Below are positions 43,520-55,177 of a stretch of DNA of 64,000 nucleotides, in pieces. Within the stretch, counting starts at the first letter, position 1. The number at the start of each line of letters is the position of its first letter. Source of the stretch: Membranipora membranacea (Eukaryota; Bryozoa; Gymnolaemata; Cheilostomatida; Membraniporidae); contig OU612069.1 of NCBI GenBank assembly GCA_914767715.1, positions 29,077,387-29,141,386 on the forward strand, given 5' to 3'. The translations under genes were made by a program, and so were the position numbers. A model generated the notes under the pieces. That model worked only from the letters and a program-made list of their open reading frames with translations, ran no database searches and was not told the DNA's origin.

Positions 43520-44047
43520 GCTGTTCGAATAATGTTTGGACCACTTTGCCAGCAAGTTGCTCCCATTTTTTTGGGGGCTGTCAGCTTCCTGAAGATGAGG
43601 GAACAACTCAAAATTCAAGCAATACTTGGTCATACCAAAATTGGACAGTTTTAATAATAACCTACATTGATCCATTAAACACGGTAAATACACTCAGAGC
43701 CTATCTATGTGTTACAGGACAGCAGGTAGAGTACTGTAGGCAGCACGTCGATCTGTTTGTGTGGGATGGAGACAAGAGTTGATTCTGACTGCATCGCTAA
43801 AAAGTTCACAGGTAGATCAGCTTCAACTAAAGCAGACCCACTTCACCTCACCTGAGAGATACAGATAGCTGTCTTCTAACCAAAAACAATTCTGAGGATT
43901 TGATTGTAATCAAATATTCACTTCTCAATTAGCCATACACTTTGTGTTCGAATGGAAGAAACTGGCAACATATCTAACAAAACAGTGAGAAGACGAGATT
44001 GCATTGTGAGAATGAATGTTTACCAGACAGCCTGTAGAGAAGAGTAG
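43520..44047 (+). CDS. Sushi second-half exon and following small exon, unit 3
   Basis: The exon from 43,520 reads CSNNVWTTLPASC and HFFGGCQLPEDEG after a CTTTAG acceptor. The frame stays open up to 43,782 (LCVTGQQVEYCRQHVDLF, then DGDKS and stop). That may be read-through or a longer terminal exon. A further candidate exon at 43,933-44,047 (after CAATTAG) reads LCVRMEETGNISNKTVRRRD and runs to a stop. The 3' limits are not certain. Confidence 0.45.
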
Positions 44048-44329
44048 AGAAGTGTAGTGGTCACGGGAACAAATGCTTTGAATTTGGCACCTGCCTGAAA
44101 TAGATAACTTTGAAGCTAGCTTACATTTAATCTACATATAGCCACACCTCAGCTAGCCAAATTTAGTGCTAGCTAACATAAAGTCACCCTCACATTAGCT
44201 AAACTAAACTCTAGCTAATATTTACTCGTCTGAAGAATTTCTAATATTTGATGTTAAAATTGTCAAATTATGTTGATGTAACACAATGTTGAGGAGTTCA
44301 GTAATCCATGTTTAACTATCTGATTACAG

Positions 44330-44898
44330 AGGACTTGACGTGTGATGTATTCGGATATCAGCCCTCATCAGCCACCCGGGATGATGTCGTTCTCCCGAAA
44401 ATGCTGACCGCCTGCTTCATATGTCACATGACCGACGGTAAACTGTGCTCTCAGTACATGAAGTCTATACTAAAAGGCCTGCAGTGGGTTATCGAACGCC
44501 TCGGAGAGTCATAGATCAAAAGCCTCGGAGACTGGGTGAGAATACGCTAAGGGTTATGTGCTCATGTCAACGGAGAGGATAACTTAAGTAGTCTTAATCA
44601 CGAATACACAATAAATAATTGACATGATCGATTTGATTTTAGAGATATCAATGGCTATCAAATAGCCTGATTATGCTGTTTTGGTTTGTAACATCAAGCA
44701 CATAAGACATCATAACATAACAATTTTTGTCCACAGATGACGTTGTACAAACACTACGTGATTTGTCCCTGTGCCCAGCCCTCTTCTCCCTGTGCTAAGA
44801 AGGAGATAGTGAGAGTCGCTGAAACAGAACCTTGTATGCAGAAAACAGCACAGGACGTCATGAACTGCTACGCTGACATCATGACTACAGAAAACTGA
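44330..44898 (+). pseudogene. Exons K-L, unit 3, with nonsense mutation
   Basis: The homologue of 18,992-19,591. In exon K the AAG after GES is TAG (near 44,512) and the following conserved cysteine codon is AGC. Exon L (44,737-44,898) is open. This copy is probably dead. Confidence 0.6.
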
Positions 44899-45328
44899 AA
44901 GTTCTGATCATAACGACCTGCTTATCTGTCTCTCCCAAGTCAATGTGGGCAATCTGATGCACCTCAATATCCGTATGTTCGCCTGAATATCACAGCCAGC
45001 TTGTTTTGTCTCACCGAGATCTTTGTAAACAACGTTAAGCGTCCCTGATGTCAGGCTTGCCAGCGCCATCTGATATTTGAAGGGATTTACAAAGAAACTA
45101 TGGCTAGCAGTATCTCAGAAGCTAAGGCTAGCAGTATCTCAGAAGCGCTACATTAATTCTGTTTACGGACATGTAGGGCTTTTGAGGTATTGCTAGCCTC
45201 AGTTTCTTAGTTCCTAAACTTCTCGGATGAGGGTAGCTATGGCAAACATCAGATATTATAAATACTGATATCGTGATGTTACAGGAAGCCTAGAGCCCTG
45301 TACCAGTGATCGAACACACAGGTCTCTC

Positions 45329-45659
45329 TGTAAGGATGACATCAGATGTGAATAGACAAATTCATATCATCATCATTAATAGGTCATCATGTTAAGAATG
45401 TGCCAAGATTCATGACTGATTGTGCTGTCATCGAAATTAATTGATTGAATATTCATTTGCTCGCTGTATCCTGATTACATTTTGTTACCATCATATGAAC
45501 TGCTGTATTACTATTGGTTTAGATATTTTATGTCTCATATATATATATAAGAAGTTTTACTATCAAATAAACCAGTTAATAAGTTGCAACGAAGTAGCGT
45601 AGTACTTCTAAGTGATCACAAATACCCACCACAACTTGTAAGGACAGCGCACCCTTACA
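45329..45659 (+). repeat. 5' LTR (331 bp)
   Basis: It starts TGTAAGG and ends CCTTACA (7-bp terminal inverted repeat). It has a TATA-like (AT)6 run near 45,535-45,550 and AATAAA at 45,566-45,571. The only difference I find from the 3' LTR is one extra AT unit in the (AT)n run. Confidence 0.95.
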
Positions 45660-45661
45660 TC

Positions 45662-45680
45662 TGGTGACAGAACTGGGATT
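45662..45680 (+). other. Primer-binding site
   Basis: TGGTGACAGAACTGGGAT begins two bases after the LTR. TGG matches a tRNA CCA end. I cannot name the tRNA. Confidence 0.7.
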
Positions 45681-45694
45681 TGAAAGTTGAGACA

Positions 45695-48600
45695 ATGGAT
45701 CCTGGAAATCTCAACGAATATGACGGTGGCGAGGAGGTCAACCGCAATGAATATGACGGTGTCGAGGAGGTCAACCGCAATAAAAAAACGGTGGCGAGGA
45801 GGTCAACCGCAATGAATATGACGGTGGCGAGGAGGTCAACCGCAATGAAACAGACGGTGGCAAGGAGGTCGACCGCAACGAAAAAGACAGTGGCGAGGAG
45901 GTCGACCGCAACAAAAAAGACGGTGGCGAGGAGGTCAACCGCAACGAAAAAGACGGTGGCGAGGAGGTCGACCGCAATGAAAAAGACGGTGGCGAGGAGG
46001 TCGACCGCAATGAAAAAGACGGTGGCGAGGAGGTCAACCGCAATGAAAAAGACGGTGACGAGCAGGTCGACCGCAACCTCGAGAACGAGGAAGCGGAGCC
46101 AGTAGACGAGGCTCTGCAACAAATAAATGATTACTTGGGAGCTATCAGGCAGGATATGCAAGCCCAGGAGGAAGCGTGGAAGGAGGACCTTGTGCAGTTT
46201 ACAATGACATTTGCTGCTCAACAAAAACAGCTAATGGAACAGCTCACTGAGCAGGTGACCAAGCAAATTGAGGAGATGGGGAAACAGATGATGACAAAAA
46301 TGGCAAATGAGAGATCAGGGACGACAATGGGACGGATGGCTACAGCACCAGTAATAAACACAAACATGAGGACACAGACACAGCTGAATGTTGAACAAAC
46401 ACCAAGCCCAGGTAAGAGTTATCCATCAGCAAGCAGTAATTCAAATAATTCAGGAAAGAAAGATTGGGTAAAGTTTGGTCTCAAATTTACTGCCAAATCC
46501 ATCCAGCAACAATCAGGTGAAAATGTGAAAACCAGTCAACATGGTAATATTAGAGATCATAATCAATTTAGAGAACACGCCCGTGGTAGAGGCAGAGGCA
46601 GAGGAGGTCGTGGTACACACACTATGGCCAATTCTCAGGTCCCTCAGGAGCCTCCAGATCCAGGTATTAATCAACCATCTGAAAATACAAATAATAGGCA
46701 TTATGAGGAGTTTGACAATCGCATATTTGACCCATGTGCCATTGATGTGATTGATGTCATTGACTATGACAATAGGAATGTGACCACTGGATTTTCAAAT
46801 GACACGCCACAGTATGTGTCAAAGAAAACAATGACTGGGACAAAAATTCCCAAATATAGACTAACATCTGGACTTGTTTTTATCATCTTAGCTATTTGTA
46901 TGACCCTACTAGGTTTTGTCGGTAACGTGAATGTAACAACACCAATGATATGCAAAACTGATCATCCGGTTGCTAAATTCAGACTGCCAAAACTATCAGG
47001 TTGTGATCTCAAACGTGGCCACATGGACTTGCATGCATCAATAGACCAGAATGTGACTTTGTTCAAACCGAATCTGATTCAATATAAATCCAAGGCACAT
47101 CACTGTAACATACTTAGAACTGACATCACAGCACATGCAGGATTTTTTGGTGAGTATAGGAATAGGACGACTACACACACAAATGAACTCGTGACAATGG
47201 AAACTTGCAAAAACATGGTACAATTTAAAAGGGCACCTTTTGGTGACATGACTGAAATAGGTGGAATATACCAAACTCAAATTACAACTGATTTTAAATA
47301 TCACACAGGATTTAAGTGCTGCACTGACTGTGACTTTTCATCTAAGAATGCTTTTCTCTGTGAATCTGTGGTAATTATCAGACATGGCAAAGATGAGGAC
47401 ATGCAGAGTCCGGTGGGTAGCACAGCTCACTGTGACTACCATTCTGGTTTTTGTAATTTGTTTGATGAATCAGGACTGTTATGGACACAAAATGAAAAAG
47501 AAAAATGTCTCTATTTACCGCATATATTCTATCAAGGAAAACTACTGCAGAGGACTTGGCTATCAAATGACGGGGAATTGGCCTTGACTTTTGCAAACCC
47601 AAAGCGTATTCAGCAAAACGAGGACTGTGGCGGGGTTGTAGACATAACTGACCAGGGTGTCGCAGTTAAAGTTGGTGACCTAACTAAGACAAGGGAGAAA
47701 CGACAGATAGAGGGGACCGTTTTAGCGACTGAATTGAATTCTAGACTACAGGCAATTGGAATACATGTTTCACAGAATTTTAACAAGATGTTTCACACAA
47801 CATTTAGGCTAACTTGTCAAAATATGATGAAGATGGCGGACCTTTTACTTGTATCACTTGATGAATATCCTATTCTGTCTGCGAGACATCTGTTGAATAA
47901 TTCATACATTTATGCACAGAAACCACATGATTTCATAACCATCTATCCTTGTCAGCCAGTGGACCACTATGAGATTATCTCTTCACCAGAACAATACACG
48001 AAACGAATTCCAATGGCTGTTTCATTAGGTGTCACCAACAGGACTATGTGGTTAAGCCCTCATGACAACAATCTGCATGACACTCCAAGCCTCATTGACT
48101 TTGCATTAAATCAGGAGATTCCAATGGTAATTGGTGGAGATTTATTCTTCTATGCACATATTTATGGGACTGTCAGGAGGGCCAGTGGCATTGACAAGCT
48201 GAATACGATAGCGCTTGATTTTTCTGATTTGGGAAACAATATTGGTCTACCTGTCATACATAAACTACTATTATATGATTGGCATTTATTTAGAGGAAAA
48301 TTTACATTGAATAACTTGACAGGTGCCATGCAATATCAACATACGATACTTGGGAATCTAATAGGCATTACAGACAATAATAATGCAAACAAAAACCCCC
48401 TTGAGGAAATGCATGATTCCTTGAAGGTTGCATGGGCATTGGCAAGGGATAACTTGGAATGTGCGCAAACTAACTATAAATACTACCATGATCTTAATAC
48501 TAACAGACATCAATATAAGGTTGGGGATGTGGTTTACGTGAAGGTTCCCCATATGGCAGTTGGCAATATTAAGAAATTTTCTTCTTCATATCTAAAGCCT

Positions 48601-48882
48601 TATCTGATTGTTATGTTAAATGGATTAAATGCTGATGTTAGGGCACTAGGCACAACTGGTTTGCCAGTGGGCACTCAGTTCACTACCCACCTGGTGCGTT
48701 TGAAGAAAGCTAAGGCACCTTTGACATCTGATTTTACTCCTGCCAGCTATGTATCTGTAAAGAGGAAACCTGCAACTAATCCTGCTGTGGCCGTTCCAGC
48801 TTCTAACTCCGCTACACCAGCTCAGAATGATTCTACTAAGACAAGTTCACATGGCTATAATCTACGAGCTAGGAATAACTAA
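45695..48882 (+). pseudogene. Gag N-terminus-like, envelope-like glycoprotein and integrase C-terminus in one gene (frameshifted near its start)
   Basis: The start ATG is at 45,695. About eleven 30-bp repeats encode NEKDGGEEV(N/D)R-type units. One repeat is a base short in an A-run near 45,781, putting the start out of frame with the rest. From about 45,784 the frame is open to 48,882. It encodes a coiled coil (about 46,108-46,320), an RGRGRGGRG segment (46,582-46,615), and a hydrophobic anchor (46,870-46,930). An ectodomain follows with a CC pair (47,317), CDYHSGFC (47,431-47,454), a furin-like REKR (47,692-47,703) and PCQPVDHY (47,947). The last part, 48,405-48,720, is a gypsy-type integrase C-terminal domain (A..N...AQTNYKYYHD, then YKVGDVVYVK). 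The usual C-terminal membrane anchor of env is missing. The deletion joins env directly to integrase. Confidence 0.8.
45713..46075 (+). repeat. 30-bp tandem repeat (charged, coding)
   Basis: Eleven or so units of GACGGTGGCGAGGAGGTC plus 12 variable bases. One unit is 29 bp and causes the frameshift. Confidence 0.9.
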
Positions 48883-50590
48883 TCCCTTCGCACATACACT
48901 TATGACAGCTTATGACAGCTTATGCAATTATTATTCTATTTATAAATGTATCTGACTTAATAATAACCGCTATAAACTAACTGCTTCATCGCTATGGCAT
49001 GGGCATATACAATAACATTGGTGATGTCTGGCTGAATGATGTGTTATTCAGTTGACATGTAATTGTGCCCAAAAATTATTACCCACAATTAATACCCACA
49101 ATTAATACCCAAAATTATCACACGAGCTTATAACAAAAAAAAAAAAAAAAAGGAAAAAGAAAAGAGAATTGGTATCTAAGACGAAATTGGTCCCACCTGA
49201 ATATTTTGAGTGCGTTTTGAGTTGTTGTGCACTCTTTTGGCTGGCCACTTGGATTGAGCAGTCTCTCTTCTGTGGATCTGGAGTCTTGACGCTCTATGGA
49301 GGAGTGGTATGGCGTATCCTGGACTGGAAAGTTGCTTGGATGGAAACATTGCACACTGTGGACATGCAAAACAGTGCTGCGTGGATTTGGAATCTTCACA
49401 CTCTATGGACGAGTGGTATGGCGGGACCTGGACTGGAAAATTGCTTGGATGGAGACATCGCACACTGTGGGCATGGAAAACAGTGCTGCATGGATCTGGA
49501 ATCTTTCTTCTGACCTCACCAAGTTCAAAGAGATGGTCGTATATGAAGGATAAAGAAGCCAAGGGAGTTTGGCGCCTCCTACTACTGGTCTGCCGAAGAC
49601 TTCCATCTCTGGTGTGTGTCACAGCTCTTGATTGTCAGGATGGGCTGTACCTGTGTGCATTCAGCACCTGGATTTCCGATGGAGTGAAGGATGAATCGGC
49701 GTGGTAGTGGAATGTGAAGGACATAGTAATGGATGGTCTGAGTGATGAAACCCTCTAGTATGACTGGATCGGAGAAGAGATGGAGTGGAATAATAACCCT
49801 TAAGTTAAGTTTAAAGATATGACATATTGACATTGAAACTTGAGAGGGGAGGGATGCATTCTATTGATAGACAACCATAAAAACAAAAAGAAATTGCATT
49901 CCTCATGTATTTAGTGGCATGAATCACCTTCATAATTAAATGATCTATAAAATTTTAATATCTTTATATCGGATACAACCAATGCATAACATAATATTCT
50001 TTACATTGAACATTTACATGTAGGTTAGCTGATTAATATTTTTAATGAATACATTTTATTACTTTCAGAGACAGAATAGTCCTTCGGACTTTCTTGAGTA
50101 AAACCATACTAGTGCGACTGATCCCTATGATGGTAACCGAAAGTAATCCAGTATACACAGCGGAAGCGTTAAACCCTGAGTTGAAAAGGCAGTACAATTT
50201 TAGTAAAGTATGGCACAAACAATGAAGTCTACCCAACCTAATGACCTTCATTACACAACTAAGACAAGTCATGTTCTCCTACAGTAAAAGAGGACAACTC
50301 CTGATACATCAACAGAATGCACCAGAGATGAACACTGAAGGCTGATTAAGAACCAACAACACCACATCAACAAACACCAGCCTCACCAACATAACCAAGA
50401 AATCCCCAACAACACCAAACAACAACAAAGAACAATCTAAGCTGAGAGATAAACCTACAAGAACCAAAACTCCCCCCCCCCTTACCTGACGACAATAGAT
50501 CTTCACCAACTACATCATCGACTACCAACTACTCAACAATTCCAGAAGCTAACATTACCACAAGATACAACAAACTCTATCGGCTTCGCC
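48883..50590 (+). other. 3' non-coding part of the LTR element
   Basis: A direct duplication of about 112 bp lies at 49,285-49,505 (GGAGTGGTATGGCG...GGACTGGAAA and its second copy). A TGAGAGGGGAGG at 49,841-49,852 is identical to the polypurine tract at the LTR. Several short frames overlap on both strands, without family features. Confidence 0.6.
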
Positions 50591-50602
50591 TGAGAGGGGA
50601 GG
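50591..50602 (+). other. Polypurine tract
   Basis: TGAGAGGGGAGG directly abuts the 3' LTR, as expected for plus-strand priming. Confidence 0.85.
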
Positions 50603-50931
50603 TGTAAGGATGACATCAGATGTGAATAGACAAATTCATATCATCATCATTAATAGGTCATCATGTTAAGAATGTGCCAAGATTCATGACTGATTGTGCT
50701 GTCATCGAAATTAATTGATTGAATATTCATTTGCTCGCTGTATCCTGATTACATTTTGTTACCATCATATGAACTGCTGTATTACTATTGGTTTAGATAT
50801 TTTATGTCTCATATATATATAAGAAGTTTTACTATCAAATAAACCAGTTAATAAGTTGCAACGAAGTAGCGTAGTACTTCTAAGTGATCACAAATACCCA
50901 CCACAACTTGTAAGGACAGCGCACCCTTACA
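50603..50931 (+). repeat. 3' LTR (329 bp)
   Basis: Matches the 5' LTR except for one AT unit. Near-identity implies a recent insertion. Confidence 0.95.
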
Positions 50932-51045
50932 TCTCTGTAGTGGCGGAGGGTAGAGAGATAGCTTTAGAGCCCTGTACCAGTGATCGGACACTCAGATCTG
51001 TCTGTAGTGGCGGAGGGTAGAGGGATAGCACTAGATTTTATCCAG

Positions 51046-51308
51046 CATTTTCTGAAAATGAATCTGTCGTACCTGAGTAACGTCTCCTGTGAGCTCAGCC
51101 CTGTCCTGGAGAGGAGAATAAGACTCAGGAGGAAATATGGTAAGATGCAAGAATACACACTCTGTGAGTTCTGATGTACTCTTCTGAATCATCATCTTGG
51201 AAGCAGAGAGAGTATCCTCTCTTGGGTGCAGGTACTGGGACCCATAGTACTCATGCCCCTCCCTTTCCTCTGCCTGCTGGACACCCGGCTACTCTTCACG
51301 TCAATAAG
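51046..51308 (+). CDS. Candidate exons M-Q, third block copy
   Basis: Exon M is 51,046-51,139 and exon Q is 51,232-51,308, with a 92-bp intron and phase 1/1. The second cysteine of M is Arg here (RRIRLRR). Exon O further on has TAA in the YVC site and exon P is absent, so the gene is incomplete. Confidence 0.4.
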
Positions 51309-52261
51309 GTAGAGAGGGGCTTCTTTTTAATGCATGTGATGTGTGCAACCAGTGGGTAGTCTCATCCAACTAGGCCCTGGCTAGGATGAATGGTGTGCCA
51401 GTTCAGAATCAAGAATGAAATCCCAGGACTGGGAATTGAACCTGATCCCCAAGGATCCCAAAGCCGTAACCTTAACATTTGACCACACCCCTAACTAAAA
51501 AGAAAAGCAAAAAGCTCATGTTTGGTTTGAAGATTGGTCAGTGAAAAGTGGGCAGTACTATTTGTTTATACATTTTCGTCTTCAGCTCTAGTATTGAGAC
51601 CGAATAAGTTTGTTCTCCGCTGATGAAACTGATCGATGCTTGGAAAAAAGATGCTCTGAGTCAAGTACGGCCACCATCTATTATATACCATAAGAGTATG
51701 ACATTTAATTATTATCCAGATAGCTCTCAGATACAAAAAGGCCAGCTATTCATACGCTTAACATCATGTTCGGTCCAATTTTGCCTGAATTGTAGATGGG
51801 GGGGACGGTTGCAACACCAAAGGCTGCAGGTAAATTGGATCATACTTCTAACAAATGTGTATGCTACAATTCTCATTGCTCTTATATCTGACAGCTGAAT
51901 GTTTCATATTTGACAGCTGAGTGGAACTGTGTAGCCCGACAGGTGGTTGCAGATCACACCAGTCAGCTAACTTGTCTCTTCCGCAGCTTCAGGAATAATG
52001 ATCTACTCAAAATTAAACTACAAGTCAGTATCTTACACAAAGTTCTGAGTTATTGAGAAGCTAAAATGTGGCAGGCCCTCAAGTTTGATAGTTATCAATC
52101 CCTTCTAATAGTCAAGAAAGTTAATTCAGAGATAAAATTCAGGATAAATTGTTATGAGCATTAAAATAGTATTCAAATTTGGCAAGATCAAAAGCATTCA
52201 ACAAGCCCTTTAATATTGCAGATGGGGCCATACATGTAATCCTATTTGCATTTATGGTTGT

Positions 52262-52340
52262 TTTAACTATCTCAGCGTAACTATCTCAGCGTAACTATCT
52301 CACCGTAACTATCTCAGTGTAACTATCTCAGCGTAACTAT
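52262..52340 (+). repeat. 15-bp tandem repeat (AACTATCTCAGCGTA)
   Basis: Five copies; the block ends here without the terminal exon P seen in units 1 and 2. Confidence 0.85.
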
Positions 52341-53480
52341 GATCTGTTCTGAATGAATGATTGAAATTTCACATGTTTTGACGGCTTCTCAAAAAAAAAA
52401 GTGTTGTATGGCGTGACGTAAAAAGTCAGTTTAGACTAGTCATATATCACAGAAAATCTAATTTTACTATGAACTCAATCTCTAAGTATACATTCCACCT
52501 GTTTTGAAATTTCTTGCAATTAATTTGACTCCTGCATCTGCTTTGACAAAAACAGCGTTTTTTGCCTCATTTCCTCCCTTTAATGACACAACGTCATCGA
52601 ATCAAGTTTTTGTTCAGGTATTCATTTTCAGTAGCTCAGCAGCTTTCCAACGGTATATGATATGTTGATATTCGGATCGGTCTTTGACATTACCTTAAGT
52701 ATTTCAATAGTGTATTGATTGCATTGCATATCTGATTCAAAAAAGGACGCAGTATCTTCGTCCCGCCTCTAACTAATTAACTAACTAAACTAACTCTAAA
52801 TAAAGGTTGTGTGTTGGTTCAAATTATGGCCGAATTCGCAAGTTTTCTTCTTCCCAAAGACTGGGAAATGGCGACAAAAAAGCTGCCAAGTTTTATAATC
52901 ACACATTTTTTTGAATACTTTTATTTCTCGACAGTTTTTTAGAAACCATCTCTTATGGTAAATCTACAGAACAAATTTCACAACATGTAATTTATTTGCA
53001 AAAATAAAACAAACATAAAACACACACAAGTAAATAGTCAGTACACTGCAGTGGAACTCGAACTCGGATCCTCCAACACCACATTTGAGGACAGGAGCTC
53101 TAACCAACTGAGCTAAATCCTATTTCCATTTGTATCTCAAAAAGGGAAAGCAAATCTCAGAACAAACTAGTGGTTGCTCTATTTCTGTTGCCGACACAAA
53201 TCTATACAATCTGGTGAATATAACCTCAGCGGGTCTCACAGGTGAGCAGCTGTAAATCAGCAAAAAAAATAAATATTTAATAAGATCCCTTAAAATTGAT
53301 TGATCCGCTGTTCTGTCCTACAACTGTAACTATTCATAAAGGACACCGCGCTGCTTTCCAGGTCTAGGCTAGAGAAAAGCCAAGATTTAATTTTCCTTGG
53401 ACAACCTAAATTATTCAGGTCAGTATTTCAATAAAACTATCATGTGAAGTCCTGTCATTCATATCTGTATAATTTATACG
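52341..53480. other. Unique sequence, then block D with minus-strand SINE head; no gene
   Basis: Positions 52,341-52,790 have no match elsewhere in the window. Positions 52,800-53,480 match 10,490-11,190. The SINE head is at 53,030-53,130, minus strand. Confidence 0.5.
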
Positions 53481-53832
53481 CTATAATATACTTGCACAGA
53501 TTACTAGTGTTGTGGTATTCTATAGCTTGTCTCTATATTGTACATCTTTTCTCTATTTCCTGAATAATAACTGTAACTTGTCTGTTTGTATATAAACTGA
53601 GGGTGTTTAGTTATAATTTTGATTTATTGAGTCTTGCTACTTGGATAGGTAAGAACAGGCATTAAAAGCTAATTTATGTCATCATATACATCGCAAGTTT
53701 AGAAAAACATAAATAGTCAAAAAGAATTCAGAGCTAGAAGATATTGTGCGATTAATTCAGTGCCATATATTTCAAAATATCCAACGTTTGACGGCCGACT
53801 GCACTGCGTTTTCTGTTCATTAGCGCCCGTAA

Positions 53833-55068
53833 CTACCACCAAGCACAATGTTCATCGGCACAACAACGTCCTGAATCACATTGAGCGTTAGAATTGCAGG
53901 CATCATTCCAGGCTGAAAAACATAATCTTTCATCATAACCATAATCGTAATGATAATGTCCGAAACCTCTGAAACCAAAAGATGATTTATTAAACATTGG
54001 TGGTTTGGTGCAACACTTAGGACTTACAGTTAATGTTTTAACTACTTATTAAGTGAATGAAGATTGATGTATATTATAGTTAGCTGTATGTAAGGGGATT
54101 AACAAGAACTGCGTGACAAATTGGGAGTTTGAAGCTTCCTGGTTATCTAATGATACACAATATTACTTAATCGATACTGTTCAATCTGGGGTAGCACCAA
54201 GTCCTGGTGTCAAACAAACCAATCTACATTATCTGCACTGCTTGTTAAACTCAAAACTCTCATCATAAGCGATAAATAGGAACATACAGAATCTTTTTTT
54301 TTTGGCATAGTAGATCAATCATTCATTCGCAAAACTTCCCAACTTTAAAAAAATGGTGAGTCAAAGTCAAACATTGCCCTCCAGCATGTGACCTGTGGGT
54401 TCCCACAGAATAAATCCCCTCAAATTTCTCCTTGGTGACAAAATTACTACCATTCTGTGTCACACCCACAGAATATGACTTTAAGTATGATTTAGTGTTC
54501 ACTGTTAATAAGATGGTTTATAAATGTCAGAGCAATAAATTACTTTCACCTATGTCAGTCACCGACCAAAACACAACTGGGTTCGAATCTAATCATTGAC
54601 TTCTGTGATTTAGATTAAAGTTATGAAATAAATATACTATATGATTTACCCAGCAGATCCTGTGATCATTGAGGCTACAAACATCAGAGCCTGAAAATAT
54701 AAATAACAGGACGTCAATGCAGTGTCCACAAGAGTGTATATTAGTCATGGGATTAGCTGGTCAATAATTTCAAATAATATAAATCGCTAAATAATTATCA
54801 TTTCCTTGAACCATAAATGCTCTCTGCTGTCAGGAAGAAGCACCAGAGAATAGTTTATTAAGTGTAGGTATTATTGTTACATTATTTCTCCAGTCACAAT
54901 CACAGTAATAAAGATAAATATCAGAGGGGTGGGATACTATAGAGATCATGGTGGTGTGATACTATAGAGATCATGGTGGTGTGACACGATAGAGATCATG
55001 GTGGTGTGACACGATAGAGATCATGGTGGTGTGATACTTACAACAAGGATGATATAAGTGAAGTTCAT
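53833..55068 (-). CDS. Small secreted cysteine-rich peptide gene, copy 4
   Basis: The exons are 55,042-55,068 (start), 54,650-54,690 and 53,833-53,968 (stop TAG). Splice sites and phases are intact and the product is 67 aa. The signal peptide is unchanged. The spacer reads GFGHYHYDYGYDERL. All six cysteines keep the C-x7-C-x5-C-x4-CC-x4-C spacing, with WNDAC as in copy 1 against WGDPC in copies 2 and 3, and it ends CAWW. TATA is at 55,170-55,177 and AATAAA at 53,623-53,628. Confidence 0.75.
54938..55034. repeat. 25-bp tandem repeat in the first intron of copy 4
   Basis: Four units of ATAGAGATCATGGTGGTGTG plus five bases, found only in this copy. Confidence 0.85.
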
Positions 55069-55169
55069 TGTGTAGATTCTCTCTCCTGTACTTATCAGAT
55101 AGATAACAATGTGCCTCTGTGTGTTGTCCTGTGGTGAGCTGTAATAGTACAGACCTGTCCGCCTCTCTG

Positions 55170-55177
55170 CTTTTATA
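55170..55177 (-). promoter_or_regulatory. TATA box of cysteine-rich peptide gene, copy 4
   Basis: TATAAAAG on the minus strand, in the conserved position. Confidence 0.65.

Larger units (their letters stand above)
45329..50931 (+). mobile_element. Complete LTR retroelement with env-like gene, internally deleted pol
   Basis: The element is bounded by TGTAAGG...CCTTACA LTRs and a TCTC target duplication (45,325-45,328 and 50,932-50,935). It sits in a copy of the 70-bp host repeat; the undisturbed repeat at other sites confirms the empty site. It has a primer site two bases after the 5' LTR and a polypurine tract before the 3' LTR. It lacks gag capsid, protease, RT, RNase H and most of integrase. 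It should depend on a relative for movement. Confidence 0.93.

Noticed and set aside
45655-46224. Antisense and alternate-frame proteins with LATVFF-type or RRSTA-type repeats
   Set aside because: Shadows of the 30-bp coding repeat in the LTR element.
49118-49707. Cluster of overlapping 85-148-aa frames on both strands
   Set aside because: They cover a 112-bp duplication in the 3' non-coding part of the LTR element; no domain or start context supports them.
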